From: Prorocentrum cordatum
Lineage: Eukaryota; Sar; Dinophyceae; Prorocentrales; Prorocentraceae
Direction of reading: 5' to 3'
DNA: 64,000 nucleotides
Assembly: GCA_963575745.1 (NCBI GenBank)
Contig: CAUYUJ010017901.1
Coordinates: 145,776-209,775, forward strand
Shown here: one piece after another, positions 1 to 11,383 of the stretch
Layout of the letters: each line of letters starts with the position of its first letter
Numbering within the stretch: position 1 is the first letter of the stretch
The notes under the pieces: model-generated
Told to the model about the DNA's origin: nothing
What the model saw: the letters and a program-made list of their open reading frames with translations, nothing else
Database searches by the model: none
Program-made: the position numbers and the translations under genes

Positions 1-450
1 CGTATGAATTTACTGGTGACCGCTGGCTTGGCTCCGCAGAGTCGCTCCCTCTGCAAACCGTCGGGGATGTTCCATGGAAAGGTGCTCGTATACAAGAATC
101 CTGAGGTAGAGGAGGAAGAGCAGGAGGAGGCAGAGTAGAAGGGGAAGCAGCAGCAGCACTAGCCCAAGGAGTGCAAGCCAGGTGGAATCGGCTGGACCAT
201 CCCCGATTGCGGGGACGATGACAGCTGGGACGATAAGCTGGGCTTCGCCGCACGCGCACGCGCGCCGGGGTACATCTGAGCTCGGCCATTTCTCCTCGTC
301 CTCCCCCTCCTCGTTCGCCTCCTCGTTATCTTCGTCGTTCTCCTTTTCCTCCTCAAGGCCTCAAGGCTGCTGGCCTTCGAGTCTCCGCGGACGCCGCCTT
401 AATCCTCCTCCGCTCTCTCCTCCCGCCCCTTCCCCTCCTGTGACCCCCAC
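1..450. other. No gene recognised
   Basis: Low-complexity G/A-rich and C/T-rich sequence leading into a GGA array. Short open frames exist on both strands but are Arg/Ser-rich by-products of composition. I see no domain or motif here. Confidence 0.5.
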
Positions 451-519
451 GGAGGAGGAGGAGGAGGAGGAGGAGGAGGAGGAGGAGGAGGAGGAGGAGG
501 AGGAGGAGGAGGAGGAGAG
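451..519. repeat. (GGA)n microsatellite
   Basis: About 23 near-perfect GGA/GAG triplets in a row. The encoded poly-Glu and poly-Ser frames are artefacts of the repeat. Confidence 0.95.
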
Positions 520-1056
520 GGCATAATTAGGGGAAGGAGTGGGAGCGGGAGGAGGGAGCGACGGGGGAGGAAGGAGGAGGAGGAGGAATTCTTCGGGAAC
601 CCTTTGGGTCGTCAGCCAGTCGCGCGCTAGAGCAGATCTGGCCACCATTGCACTGCGGCATGGCGCCTCGCGGTCACACATGCCCCTCGTGGGGTCCTCC
701 TTTACGGGCCTCGCGCCCGACCAGAGCTGCTAGGCCCCGCCTGATCCTACTTTACGGTCCTCTCGGCCAGCCGAAAGGTTGTTTAGGCCACGGGGCAGCC
801 CTAATTGCTCTGCCAGCCGAGTGCATCAGAACACCGAACGCGAGCCGACCGACTTCCCCAGGCGCCCGAAGCCACCGCCTGGCGCCGGGGCTGCCTGACA
901 CGCGTGCCGACCGAGTGCACAGAGACGCGCACGCGTACGCACGAACATCGCCGTAACGGCACGCTGCCGTTGGTTTGAAAAAGCACCCACAAAAACCACC
1001 GTAACGGTGGGTCCGCCTTGGAACCCGCCCGCACGCTTTCCGTTCACCACTGCTGA
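520..1056. other. No gene recognised
   Basis: GC-rich sequence with some CGCACGCG-type alternating stretches near 915-945. No coding frame carries a recognisable motif. Confidence 0.4.
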
Positions 1057-1059
1057 GGG

Positions 1060-1626
1060 CTAGCTGACGGCCGCGGCCTCGCAGTCGAATTTCAACGGCG
1101 ACTGCAGCTGCGGCGCCCTGTCCTGCTGCGGTTGCGGCTCCTTGTCCACGAGGCCGGGCGCGAAGCGATGGAAGCGCGTGTGGAATTCGTCCAGCTTGTC
1201 GCCGACCTTCCTCGGCCCGGTAGTGTACAGTTCCTGCTCCTCGCTCATGTGGCCGACGGAGTTGAAGTTCCCGCATTTCTTCACCTGGTCCCTCTTCCGA
1301 GGCTAGCGGTCCGGCGGTGACAAGGCCGGGCGTTGGTACGCACAGGATTTGGTGTTGCCGTACGCTTGTTTTTCATCCCAATTCCCATGCTGGACCCTCG
1401 GGGCACCGCCTGGGTTCGCGCAGGAAAGGTACCTGCTGTACTCCTTCGCATCGTCCCAATTCCCATGATGGCCCCTCGGGGCCCCGCCCTGGTTCGCGTA
1501 GGACTGGTAGACTATGTACGTGTTGTTCACCTCGATCTGCGCAGCCTGCACCATGGGCTGCATCCCTGGCACTGCGCTGCTCTGCAACTGAGGGGTCCCC
1601 CCTGCGGCTTCGACGGTGACCTTTTG
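1060..1626 (-). pseudogene. Unknown ORF with 26-residue repeats and an in-frame TAG
   Basis: The minus-strand frame runs from about 1626 to 1060 and is interrupted once, by a TAG at about 1303-1305. Before the stop the protein has two tandem 26-residue repeats (78 bp each) built on GGAPR-x-HGNWD followed by a Tyr-containing stretch. After the stop it continues as a hydrophilic segment starting near KKCGNFNSVGHMSEEQELY and ends in Ala-Ala-Val-Ser. The non-repetitive composition and shared frame on both sides of the TAG argue for a decayed gene or an exon whose true end is the TAG. The first codons lie after a TAA at about 1630, with an AG at 1620-1623 that could be a splice acceptor. Family not recognised. 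Confidence 0.4.
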
Positions 1627-1629
1627 GAT

Positions 1630-1950
1630 TTATGCCTGTGCCGCAGTGGAGTTGCCGAGGCCTCCTTGTCCTCCTGTGGAGCCCCTTCCGGGCCTGGCGC
1701 CGCTGGCAGGGGTGTGCTTCCTCGCTGGTGCTGCGGCCCCGCTGCGCCACGCTGGTCCACTCAGGTCGCCCTCGGGGTCCTTGCGGGCTTTCTTCACCTG
1801 CGCCTCCTTCCGCCCTGGGGGCCGCTTCGAGGCCAAGCCCCTCTGCAGAGCGGTGGCGCGGGCCCGCCGCTGTGGCACCGGGGGGTTCTGCTTAGCCCGC
1901 TGCCCGACCCCGCTCGGAGCTGCTTCGTCGCGATCGCCTCCTCTCAGGAG
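1630..1950 (-). CDS. Possible upstream exon of the unknown minus-strand gene
   Basis: An open minus-strand stretch encodes a basic Ala/Arg/Pro-rich segment (central part ASKRPPGRKEAQVKKARKD) that ends GLGNSTAAQA before a TAA. It lies directly upstream of the repeat-bearing frame and may be joined to it by a short splice; the two frames differ. No family recognised. The segment could also be non-coding GC-rich sequence. Confidence 0.25.
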   Translation of the reverse strand, partial: LLRGGDRDEAAPSGVGQRAKQNPPVPQRRARATALQRGLASKRPPGRKEAQVKKARKDPEGDLSGPAWRSGAAAPARKHTPASGARPGRGSTGGQGGLGNSTAAQA

Positions 1951-1956
1951 CGAAAG

Positions 1957-2085
1957 AAGGACGTACATGTACATGAATCCACGCTGGTTTCGAGAGCACG
2001 CATTGCACACATGTTCGTATAACGCGGCCGGTCTCGCGAATCGAGGGGCCGTGTTCATGTACATAGCTGGGCTCGTACGTCCTTT
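1957..2085. mobile_element. Short TIR element, family F9, copy 1
   Basis: A ~129-bp sequence bounded by inverted AAGGACGTAC / GTACGTCCTTT. A second inverted pair lies just inside (ATGTACATGAA / TTCATGTACAT). A copy with about eight substitutions lies in the same orientation at 57662-57791. Short outside flanks (CAGGAGCG upstream, TGTGGGCTCCC downstream) are also shared, so the repeated unit may be slightly larger than the inverted ends. Confidence 0.7.
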
Positions 2086-2244
2086 GTGGGCTCCCGATCC
2101 TCCCTGGACGCCTTGTGCCAAGGCGGCCGCGCCGCGACGGCTGCCCAGGAACGCACGACCTTTTTCAGGCTTGCGTCCTCCCACGCCCGAGGTGGGGGGG
2201 GGGGGGGCCGGCGCGCGCCCGCCCCGCCTGGGCGGAACATTGCT

Positions 2245-2483
2245 GAGGAGGAGGAGGAGGAGGAGGAGGAGGAGGAGGAGGACGAGGCCGAGGCCGAGGC
2301 CGAGGAGGAGGAGCAGGAGCAGGAGGAGGAGGAGGAGGAGGCGGAGGAGGAGAAGAAGAAAAAGGAGAAGGAAGCGGGGGCGGAGGCGGAGGCGGAGGCG
2401 GAGGCGAGGGCGGAGGCGGAGGCGGAGGAGGAGGCGGAGGCGGAGGCGGAGGCGGAGGCGGAGGAGGAGGAGGAAGAAGAGGG
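2245..2483. repeat. GAG / GGCGGA microsatellite
   Basis: An imperfect triplet and hexamer array: GAG, then GAGGCC, then GGCGGA units, then GAG again. Long Glu/Ala and Arg frames across it are repeat artefacts. A run of ten Gs at about 2192-2205 precedes it. Confidence 0.9.
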
Positions 2484-2486
2484 CCG

Positions 2487-3272
2487 GTGCAAATTCAATA
2501 GTCATCAACAATGTTGGAATTCACCTTCCTCCAAAGATCTCTTCATTGGCCCCCACAACGGTTCATTTCCATTGAGGGAACTGCTTCGTTCGAAGACAAC
2601 CGCTGCTCTCGGGATTCCAACGCCACGTATCAACCAGACTGCTGCGTCTGGACGATCCGGAATCGTGCCAGAGCGGTATTTTTGGGTCTTCGACACCGCG
2701 AATCAACACATCTGCTGCACCCGCATAATCCAGAATCCTTCCAAAACGCAATGTCTGGTACGTTGATCATGGGAATCCGTGAAAGTCCTGCAAATTTTGA
2801 TGCGCGGAGCTAAGGCGAGCGCCACATTTTGAAAATTAACCGCCCTCCATCCGCGAAGCTCTTGCAAATGTTCAAAACGAATGTGCGCGGCGCTAAGGCG
2901 AGAGCCACATTTTGAAAAGGAACCGCCCTCAATCCGTGAACTTCTAGCAAATCTTGAAAACGAATGTGCGCGGAGCTGAGGCGAGAGCCACATGTTGAAA
3001 ACCCCTTGCCCTCAGTCTGTGAAGTTCTTGCAAATTCTTTGAACGAATGCGCGCGGCGTTGACAACTACCCGCACTCAACCCGTGAAATTGTTAATTTGT
3101 TTCACAACGGATGCGCGCTGCGCTAAGGCGAGAGCCACATTTTGAAAGGGACCCGCTCTCCATCTGTGAAACTGCTCACTGTTTAAGCCTTAGAGTCATA
3201 CATGGTGACGAAGCTCAGGCGAAACGCCCTGCCCGCCCTAAAAACTGGCATCGGGGTGCGGCAGGGAGGAGT

Positions 3273-3319
<47 letters not shown>

Positions 3320-3482
3320 TACACATATATATATATATAAGGAGAAGGAATGGAGGGGGAGGAGTGGGAAGAGGGGGAGGAGGGGGAGGAGGGGGAGAAG
3401 GGGAAGGGGGAGGGGGAGGGGGAGGAGGAATCGTAGGTGGAGGAGGAGGATGATGATGAGGAGGAGGAGAAGGAGGAGGACC
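2487..3482. repeat. Composite repeat unit, copy A
   Basis: The order is: a unique-looking ~300-bp block starting near CAATGTTGGAATTCACC; a run of 83-bp repeats (about 2795-3175, each with GCGGCGCTAAGGCGAGAGCC); a block with CCGGGGTGCGGCAGGGA; a (TA)n tract at 3272-3339; then a GGA array at 3341-3482. The same order occurs directly downstream (copy B) and at 22815-23597 (copy C). It has no coding capacity that I can recognise. Confidence 0.8.
2795..3175. repeat. 83-bp tandem repeats in copy A
   Basis: GTGCGCGGCGCTAAGG recurs near 2883 and the next unit starts 83 bp on at about 2966. Units contain CCGCCCTCAATCCGTGAA and CTTGCAAATGTTCAAAACGA with scattered substitutions. 83 is not a multiple of three, so this is not a protein repeat. 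Confidence 0.85.
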
Positions 3483-4672
3483 AGAGCAAGTCCAAGAATC
3501 ATCAACGATGTTGGAACTAACCCTCCCTCCCCCCGCAACGGTTCACTTCCATTGAGGGGTCTGCCTCGTTGGAAGACAACCGTTTGAAGACCCTGAAGCA
3601 TGCCAAAACATTGCTCTCCGGATTTCAACGCCACGTTTCAACCATATTGCTGCGTCTTGACGATCCTGAATCGTGCCAGAGCGCCATTTGGGGGTCTCCG
3701 ACACCGCGAATCAACATAACTGTTACATCCGCACAATCCTGAATCTTTCCTAAAGCACCATTTCTGGTACGCTGATCATGGGCATCCGTGAAACTCTTGC
3801 AAAGTTTGAAAACGAATGTGCGCGGCGCTAAGGCGAGAGCCACATTTTGAAACTGAACCGCCCTCTATCCGAGAAGCTCGTGCAATTTGTTTAACGAATG
3901 CGCGCGGTGCTGAGGCGAGAGCCACATTTTGAAAACGGCACGCCCTCACTCCGTGAAACCCTTGCAAATTTTGAAAACGAGTTGTCGCGGCGATACAGGC
4001 GAGAGTCACATTATGAAAACCCCTCGCCCTCAACCCGCAACAGTCTTGCACGTGTTCAAAACGAATGTGCGCGGCGCTAAGGCGAGAGCCACATGTTGAA
4101 AACGGCCCGCCCTCAATCCGTGAAGCTCTTACAATATTTCAGAACGAATGTGCGCGGCGCTAAGGCAGGAACCACATTGTGAAAACGGCCCGCCCTCAAC
4201 CCGTGAAACTCTTGCAAATGTTTGAAAGCGAACGCGCGCGGCGCTCAGGCGAGAGCCACATGTTGATAACCACCCGCCTTCCATCTATGAAACTGTTGAC
4301 ACTTGTAAAGCTTCAGAATCATAAATGGTGAGCAGGTCTCAGGCAAAGCACCCGGCCCGCCCTAAAAAGTGGCTCCGGGGTGCGACAGGGAATACATATA
4401 TGTATATATATATATATATATATCAGGAGAAGAAATGGAGGAAAGGAGGACGAGGAGGAGGAGGAGGAGGAGGATCTAGCGGCGAAAGAGGCGGGGGAGG
4501 AGGAGGAGGAGGAGGAAAAGGAGATGGCGGAGGTGAAACAAAGAGGAGGAGGAGGAAGAGGAAGAGGAGGAGGAGGAGGAGGAGGAGCAGGAGCAGGAGG
4601 AGGAAGAGCAGGAGGAGGAGGAGGAGGAGGAGGGAGGAGGAGGGAGGACGGAGGAGGGGGAGGGAGCAGGTC
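3483..4672. repeat. Composite repeat unit, copy B
   Basis: This is the second, directly adjacent copy of the composite unit: unique block from about 3505, 83-bp repeats at about 3790-4290 (more units than copy A), a (TA)n tract at 4392-4423, and a GGA array at 4430-4672. Copies A and B are in tandem and share their block order. The GGA array of copy B runs directly into the retroelement fragment that follows. Confidence 0.8.
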
Positions 4673-4674
4673 TA

Positions 4675-5970
4675 TGCCAGACGGCGGAAGACACCTCGTG
4701 GCATAGGATGTGGCAGTGCCCCTGCCCTGAGGCCGAGGAGAGGAGGCAGGAGCACTTTGGTTTAGATGTTTTAGCCCAGGTCCGAGCCGCTGGACCTAAT
4801 AGTGCGTTACTTTCTTGCCTGTGGCCTGTCATGCCAGAGGTAGATGCCCCTGCTTCTGATTGGAATCTCATTTTTGTAGGGCCGCAAGGGGAGGAAATTG
4901 ACCCCTTCTTCTTTGAACCTGATGAGACGCTTTTCTCAGACGGCTCCTGCTACCAAGGCGAGGCCCCTGAGGCAGCAAGAGCGGGATTTGGGATTGCGTC
5001 GATGTCAGACGACGGAAGTTTGGTCAGAGGGGTATTTGGTCCCCTCCCTTCCATGCACCAACAGTCGAGTGGTGCTGCAGAACATGCTGGTTTGGCGGTC
5101 GCTATTTTGCGTAGGGATGTGTACAGTGATCGTGCCGCCAGCAGCATAAGAGTTGACTATTCTGGTCTCTTTGCGGGAGTTCGGAACGCCTCGAGGGTGT
5201 TGTCGGGCAGGACGCAATACAGTTTCTTTTGGCGGGAGATTGGCAAGTGTCTCCAAAATAATCCTTGGCCGACTCTTTCCAAGGTGAAAGCTCACCGCTC
5301 ATTCAGTGATGCCACCGATGCAGAAGACTATCTGAACATAGCGGGGTCGACCATGGCCGATTTATTTGCTAAGCGTGGTGCCCAGGTGCATACTATTCCA
5401 CCAAGTGATCTAGAGGCTCTCAAGCAAGGAGAGCTTGAATATCAACGCCTTGTCGCAGGCGTCATCCATGTTCTCAAGGCGTGGCCCAGCTGCAGCCAGC
5501 AATTTGGGAAGATTTCCAGGACCCCGAGGCCCAAAGTGGTCAAACAAGGGGTTGCGCACATTCCCTCAGCACATGGCAAATGCTTGAGATGCCTTAGGTG
5601 TCTGAGGGTAGTGTCGGGTCAGACCTCCTCTCCGTGCGTTGCTCCCAACCCCACGATCCGCTCCCTGCTGGAGGGTGGTGCGGGCACTGGGCATAAGTTG
5701 CATTGGGCCCGTTGTGAGGAATCAGATGCCCCGATCATATTTTGTGTATTGTGTGGTGGCTCAGCATCGGTCAAAGCTGATAAGTTACTGAAGCCATGCA
5801 CGAATCCCAGGCGGTCCTCTGAGCGTTCTAAGCTTCTCAGAGGGATCGTTCCTGGCACGTCCCTGCGTCTGGGCAAGTCCTTTCCCCTTTCGTCCTTTCC
5901 CCCTTTTCCCGTTCCCTGCTTCCACCCCTTGGACTTCGACCCAGGACGAGGGAGTTTCTTCTTTGTAGTC
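4675..5970 (+). CDS. Retroelement fragment: zinc knuckle, RNase H, C-terminal Cys ribbon
   Basis: This is the 3' part of a non-LTR-type retroelement ORF. At the start is a Cys-His knuckle of the form C-x5-DT-x2-H-R-x3-C-P, which follows RT in such proteins. Counting from the ATG at 4708, the RNase H core shows FSDGS (D78), AAEH (E125), RVDYSGL (D150) and STMADLFAKRGA (D218), with the VKAH motif near 193-196. A Cys-rich tail follows: CLRCLRC near 5581-5600, then CVLCGG and KPC near 5745-5805. The frame is truncated on the left by the GGA array, so RT is missing, and on the right it runs into another GGA array without a clear stop. It is homologous in order and motifs to the minus-strand element at 23698-27284. 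Probably a 5'-truncated, inactive copy. The RNase H call is firm; the exact ends are not. Confidence 0.8.
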
Positions 5971-6022
5971 AGCGTTCGGTGCTCTTGGGGTGTCAGGACG
6001 CTCGTCTGTCTGTTGAGTCTGT

Positions 6023-6685
6023 TGAGGAGGAGGAGGAGGAGGAGGAGGAGGAGGCGGAGAACGAGGAGGAGGGGGAGGGGGAGGAGGAGGAGGAGGAGGA
6101 GGAGGAGGAGGAGGAGGAGGAGGAGCAGGAGGAGGGTGAGGAGGAGGAAATATGGAGAAGGGGGAGGGCATGAGGGAGGAGGAGGAGGAAGAGAAGGAGG
6201 AGGAGGAGGAGGAGGAAGGGAGGGGGGAGGGGAGGGAGGAGGAGGAGGAGGAGGAGGAGGGAGGAGGGAGAGGAGGGGGAGGAGGGAGGAGGGAGGAGGA
6301 GGAGGAGGAGGAGGAACAGGAGCAGGAGGAGAGGGGAAGGAGGAGGAGGAGGAGGAGGAGGAGGAGAGGAGGAGAGGAGGAGGAGGAGGAGGAGGAGGAG
6401 GAGGAGGAGGAGGAGGAGGAGGAGGAGGAAGAAGAGGAGAGGGAGGAAAGGGAGGAGGAGGAGGAGGAGGAGTAGGAGGAGAAGGAGGAGGTGGAGGGGG
6501 GGGGGGAGGAGGGGAAGGAGGATGATGAGGAGGAGGAGGAGGAGAAGGAGGAGGAGGAGGAGGAGGAGGAGGGGGGGAGGAGAGAGGAGGAGGAGGAGGA
6601 AGGAGGAGGCGGAGGAGGAGGGGGAGGAGGAGGAGGAGGAGGAGGGGGAGCAGGAGGAGGAGGAGGAGGAGGAGAGGCCAGGGGA
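6023..6685. repeat. Long imperfect GGA array
   Basis: About 660 bp of GGA/GAG triplets with AGG, GAA, GGGGGG and GTAGGA interruptions. Pure purine on the plus strand apart from rare bases. Long Glu, Gly, Arg, Pro, Ser and Leu frames come from the repeat. Confidence 0.95.
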
Positions 6686-6802
6686 TTTTGGAGTCCCTGT
6701 GGGTTTCAGACGATGTGTTACGATCTTTCACGTTGACTCCTCATCATTATTCTGATATTTCCTCTCTTGTTTTCTCTTTCTCTCTCTCTCTCAATCTCTC
6801 CC

Positions 6803-8645
6803 ACTCCCATTCCCATTATATTCCCAATACCATTACCATTTCCCATCCCCATTCCCATTCACATTACCATTACCTTTACCTTTATCTTTACCTTTACCAT
6901 TACCAGTACCATTACCATTACCATGGCCATTCCAATTGCCATTACCATTGCCATTGCCAGTGCCGTTACCATTGCCAGTGTATTGCAATTGCCAGTCGCC
7001 ACCCCGTTATCATTACCGTTACCATTCCCATTACCATTAGCCACTACCATTACCATTGCCATTACCATTAGCATTACCAACACAAATGCCATTGCCATTG
7101 CCATCACCATTACCATTACCATTACCATTACCATTACCATGACCGCTGCCATCACCATTACAATTCCCATTCCCGTCGCCATTGCCATTACCATTACCGT
7201 TACCAGTACCATTTCCATCACCATTGCCATTGCCATTATCATTACCACTACCACTACAATTTCCATTCCCGTTCTAATTACCACTACGATTCCAATTCCC
7301 ATTACCACTACCATTACCATGACCATTACCATTACCATTACCATTACATTACCATTGCCATGGTCATTGCTACTGCCATTGCCATTGCCGTTCCCATTCC
7401 CATTGCCATTACCATTGTCATCGCCGTTGCCATTGCCATTGCCAGTCGCTACCCCGTTACCATTGCCATAGCCATTACCATTAGCGTTTCCGTCACCATT
7501 ACCATTCCCAGTACCATTAGCATTACCGTTGCCATTGCCATCACCATTGCCATTGCCGCTGCCATTGCCACTCGCCACTACCATTACCATTGCCATTCGC
7601 CACTACCATTACCATTGCCATTGCCATTGCCACTCGCCACTACCATTACCATTGCCAGTACCATTACCATTCCGATTCACATTCCCATTCCCAATACCAT
7701 TTCCATTGCCATTGCAATTACAACTGCTATTGCCATTACCTTTACCTTTACCTTTACCTTTATCCTTACCCTTACCATTCCCATTTCCGTTACCACTACC
7801 ACTGCCGTTCCCATTCCCATTCACATTCCCATTCTTCTTCCCATTTCCATTCACATTATTATTGCCATTACCATTGCCATGGCCATTGCACTGGCCATTA
7901 CCATTGGCATTGTCATTCCAATTGCCATTGCTATTACCATTACCGTTGCCATTGTCATTGTCATTGCCATTGTCAGTCGCTACCCCGTTACCACCACCAT
8001 TACCGTTACCATTACCAGTACCATTACCATTACCTTTGTCATTACCATTACCATTCGCATTGTCATTGCCACTGCCATTGCCATTCGCCACTACCATTAC
8101 CATTGTCAGTACCATTTCCATTGTCAGTCCCATGACCATTACCATTACCATTACCATCAGCATGTCCATTACCTTTAACTCTACCTTTACCTTTACCCTT
8201 ACCCTTATCATTCCCATTTCCGTTACCATTACCATTTCCATTCCCGTTCCCATTCACATTTACATTCCAATTCCCGTTCCCATTCCCATTACCATTGCCA
8301 GTACCATTACATTCACCATTGCCGTTGCCATTGCCATGGCCATCATCATTGTCATTGCCATTGCCATTGCCAATCCCATTGCCATTGCCATTACCGTTGC
8401 CATTGTCATTGCCATTGCCATTCCCAATCGCTACCCCGTTACCATTACCATTACTGTTACCATTACCAATACCACTGCCATTACCATTACCTCTGTCATT
8501 GCCATTGCCATTGCCATTGCCATTCGCCATTACCATTACCATTGTCATTACCATTTCCATTACCATTACCGTTGCCATTACCATTAGAATTCCCAATATC
8601 ATTACCATTTCCATTTCCATTACCGTTACCATTACCAATGCCATT
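6803..8645. repeat. CCATTA/CCATTG hexamer satellite
   Basis: About 1.8 kb of CCATTACCATTGCCATTCCC-type hexamers, with a recurring short block (GTCGCTACCCCGTTACCA-like) at about 6990, 7445, 7978 and 8428 that gives a higher-order period of roughly 450-530 bp. TTTACC-rich patches occur at 6860-6900, 7740-7775 and 8170-8205. Met/Val/Gly/Asn or Ile/Thr/Pro frames are artefacts. Confidence 0.95.
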
Positions 8646-8698
8646 AACGGGTAACCTTAACCATACATAGAAAGTGGTTAACCATACATAAAACACAC

Positions 8699-9960
8699 AT
8701 AATACACTACACTAATACACTACACTAATACACTACACTAATACACTACACTAGTAGACTACACTAATACACTACACTAATACACTACACTAATACACTA
8801 AACTAATACACTACACTAATAGACTACACTAATAGACTACACGAATACACTACACTAATACATTACACTAATACACTACACTAATACACTACACTAATAC
8901 ACTACACGAATACACTACATTCATACACTACACTAATACACTACATTCATACACTACACTAATACACTACATTCATACACTACACTAATACACTACATTC
9001 ATACACTACACTAATACACTACACTAATACACTACACTAATACACTACGCTAATACACTACGCTAATACACTACGCTAATACACTACGCTAATACACTAC
9101 ACTAATACACTACGCTAGTACACTACACAAATACACTACTCTAATACACTACACTAATACAAGTACTCTATACGAATACTCTATACTAATACTCTATACG
9201 AATACTCTATACTAATACTCTATACTAATACTCTATACTAACACTCTATACTAATACTCTATACTAATACGCTATACTAATACTCTATACTAATACTCTA
9301 TACTAATACTCTATACGAATACTCTATGCTAATACTCTATACTAATACTCTATACTAATACTCTATACGAATACTCTATACGAATACTCTATACGAATAC
9401 TCTATACTAATACTCTATACGAATACTCTATATACGAATACTCTATATATGAATACTCTATACGAACACTCTATACTAATATTCAATACGCTAATACCCT
9501 ACGTTAATACTCTTGTACTAATACTCCATACGCTAATACACTACGCTAATACACTACGCTAGTACACTACGCTAATACACTTCGTTAAGACACTACACTA
9601 ATACACTACGCTAATACACTACACGATTACGCTATGCTAATGCGCTAAATTAATACGCTACGCTAATACTCTATGCGAATATACTACACTAGTTCGCTAC
9701 ACTAGTACGCTACACCAATACGCTAAACTAGTACGATACGCTAATACACGATGCTAATGCACTATGATAATACACTATGCTAATACACTATGCTAATACA
9801 CTACGCTAATACACTATGCTAATACACTATGCGAACACACTATGCGAATTCATTATAATTTTACAATATGCGAATACTCTATACGAATACTCTATACTGA
9901 CACTCCATACTAACACTCTATACTATTACTCTATACTATTACTCTATACGAATACTCTAT
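8699..9960. repeat. 13-bp minisatellite (ACTACACTAATAC)
   Basis: About 1.26 kb of 13-bp units, first ACTACACTAATAC, then the variants CTCTATACTAATA and CTACGCTAATACA. It starts about 50 bp after the hexamer satellite ends. Shorter arrays of the same family lie near 12425, 15634, 19310, 19935 and 20420. Confidence 0.95.
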
Positions 9961-10125
9961 ACGAGGGCTCTCTGAAACCCTCTTGGAACCATCTTGGGCC
10001 ATCTTGGACGCCCCAGCCCCTCGCGACCCTCCCCCCCCCTCCCGCCCAGGTCTCCCGTCCAGGTCCAGGGGAGGGGTAAAGGGCGATGGGCAACCCTTCC
10101 CCCCGAAGGGGAAGAGGGAGAGGCG
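9960..10125. repeat. Dispersed repeat upstream of the orphan ORF
   Basis: The stretch has CATCTTGG repeats, then CCGTCCAGGTCCAGGGG and CCCCCCGAAGGGGAAG. A homologous block with the same order lies at about 39925-40060. It could be a shared promoter-proximal or transposon-derived segment; there is no direct evidence for either. Confidence 0.5.
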
Positions 10126-10237
10126 GGAAGGAGACGCGCTAAACCGCGCACGCCCTGAGAGCAGGTGGGGCTCCGCTGCAATTTTGGCTTCGGCTGCTCT
10201 GCGGCAGAATCTTGTTGTCGGCGGCAGACCGTGCGTC

Positions 10238-11383
10238 ATGGGGCTGCTTCGGCGAATTCTGAAGTTGCGCATATGCCCTAAGGCGCTGTTGGACAACATA
10301 TCAGAATTTCACCCCCTCAAAGACCTCTGCGCTTACGGGAAGGAGCAAGGTTGGAGCGCGCGACAGGTCGCAGGGACCTTTTTGGTGGGCCGCGGGGTGC
10401 GCGGCCGCGAGGGCGTCAAAGAGGTGTTCGCTTTCGTTAAGCAGGCCGAGAAGGTAGATTGGTCCAACCCAGCCTTCGTTGCAGAGTTCTACACAACTTT
10501 CGACGAAAAGTGGAAGCAGGAGGTGAAGCGGACCGGCCAGGTCAGCGCGCTCGCCCACCAGGATTGCGGCTACCACGCCGGCCTCTCTGGTCGCAACTTT
10601 GTAGAAACGCTGGCAGATGAGGCCGCGGTTGAGCGGCTCTTCGGCGAGAACGGCGCCGCTGTGCGGCTGGCGCCTTTGTTCCTGAACCCAGGGGAGTTCG
10701 ACGCTGACAGGGTCGTGAAGTTCTACGCAGAGCTCGTCCGCGAGCCCATCGCGCTCTCAGCAGGCAACTACCACGTGCAGGACGAAGGCGCCAAGATCCT
10801 CGGCAAAGCAACGCCGGCGAGCAGGCGCCGCGAGGGCAGCGGCGGCGGCGGCAAGAAGACGCCGACGACGTCGGCGGAATCGTACAACGCGATGGATTTC
10901 ACCAGGGCCTTCAGTAATGTTCTTACGGAGGTGTGGGGCGCTCCAGAGGTCAAGTTCTCCGTTGCGCTGCGGGAGCTGATGATTGCCTGCCAGCGCAAGA
11001 CAGAGGGCGCTCGGAATCTCATGGCGGAGTTCGGCTTGGATATGAACACAGCCAACGCCATGCTGGGCAACGGGGGCGGGCTTAACTGGACCACCATCCT
11101 GATCTTGTTGTGCGAGGTCCGCCAGGAGATAGGGAAAAACATGGCCGCTTTCGAAGAGCTCCTGACGTGGTTGGAGAATCATCCGGAGCGCATGGGCGAC
11201 GTGGACAGCACCGTGCGAGACGTCGTCGAGGTCGGGGCGGTTGCGAAGGAGTGCTACTGCCAGCGCGTCTGCGCCGCGGTCCGGGGCTGGATGAACGAGG
11301 AGCTGCGGCAGGGCGGCCCGCCGCAGGCAAAGCGGCTCAGACTGTTGCAGCGCCCCTCCGGGGCGACGCACCAGGCCCGGTAG
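10238..11383 (+). CDS. Orphan protein, about 381 residues
   Basis: A long open frame with protein-like, non-repetitive composition. I chose the ATG at 10238 (MGLLRRILKL) because the upstream frame runs into a dispersed repeat and uses no clear ATG; an upstream exon is also possible. The protein has an Arg/Leu start, mixed helical stretches, a Gly/Ser/Lys linker (GSGGGGKK) near residue 206, and a basic tail (AKRLRLL). No known family recognised. The TAG lies exactly where a short inverted-repeat sequence begins (11384-11531), so the true protein may continue through splicing into the exon-like piece at 11532-11680. Function unknown. Confidence 0.6.
   Translation: MGLLRRILKLRICPKALLDNISEFHPLKDLCAYGKEQGWSARQVAGTFLVGRGVRGREGVKEVFAFVKQAEKVDWSNPAFVAEFYTTFDEKWKQEVKRTGQVSALAHQDCGYHAGLSGRNFVETLADEAAVERLFGENGAAVRLAPLFLNPGEFDADRVVKFYAELVREPIALSAGNYHVQDEGAKILGKATPASRRREGSGGGGKKTPTTSAESYNAMDFTRAFSNVLTEVWGAPEVKFSVALRELMIACQRKTEGARNLMAEFGLDMNTANAMLGNGGGLNWTTILILLCEVRQEIGKNMAAFEELLTWLENHPERMGDVDSTVRDVVEVGAVAKECYCQRVCAAVRGWMNEELRQGGPPQAKRLRLLQRPSGATHQAR

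Noticed and set aside
6023-6731. Long Pro/Leu/Ser-rich and Glu/Gly-rich ORFs
   Set aside because: Direct translations of the GGA array; the same happens at every GGA/CTC array in the window.
6767-8654. Ile/Thr/Pro and Met/Val/Gly/Asn ORFs up to 350 residues
   Set aside because: Hexamer satellite translated; open in all frames by composition.
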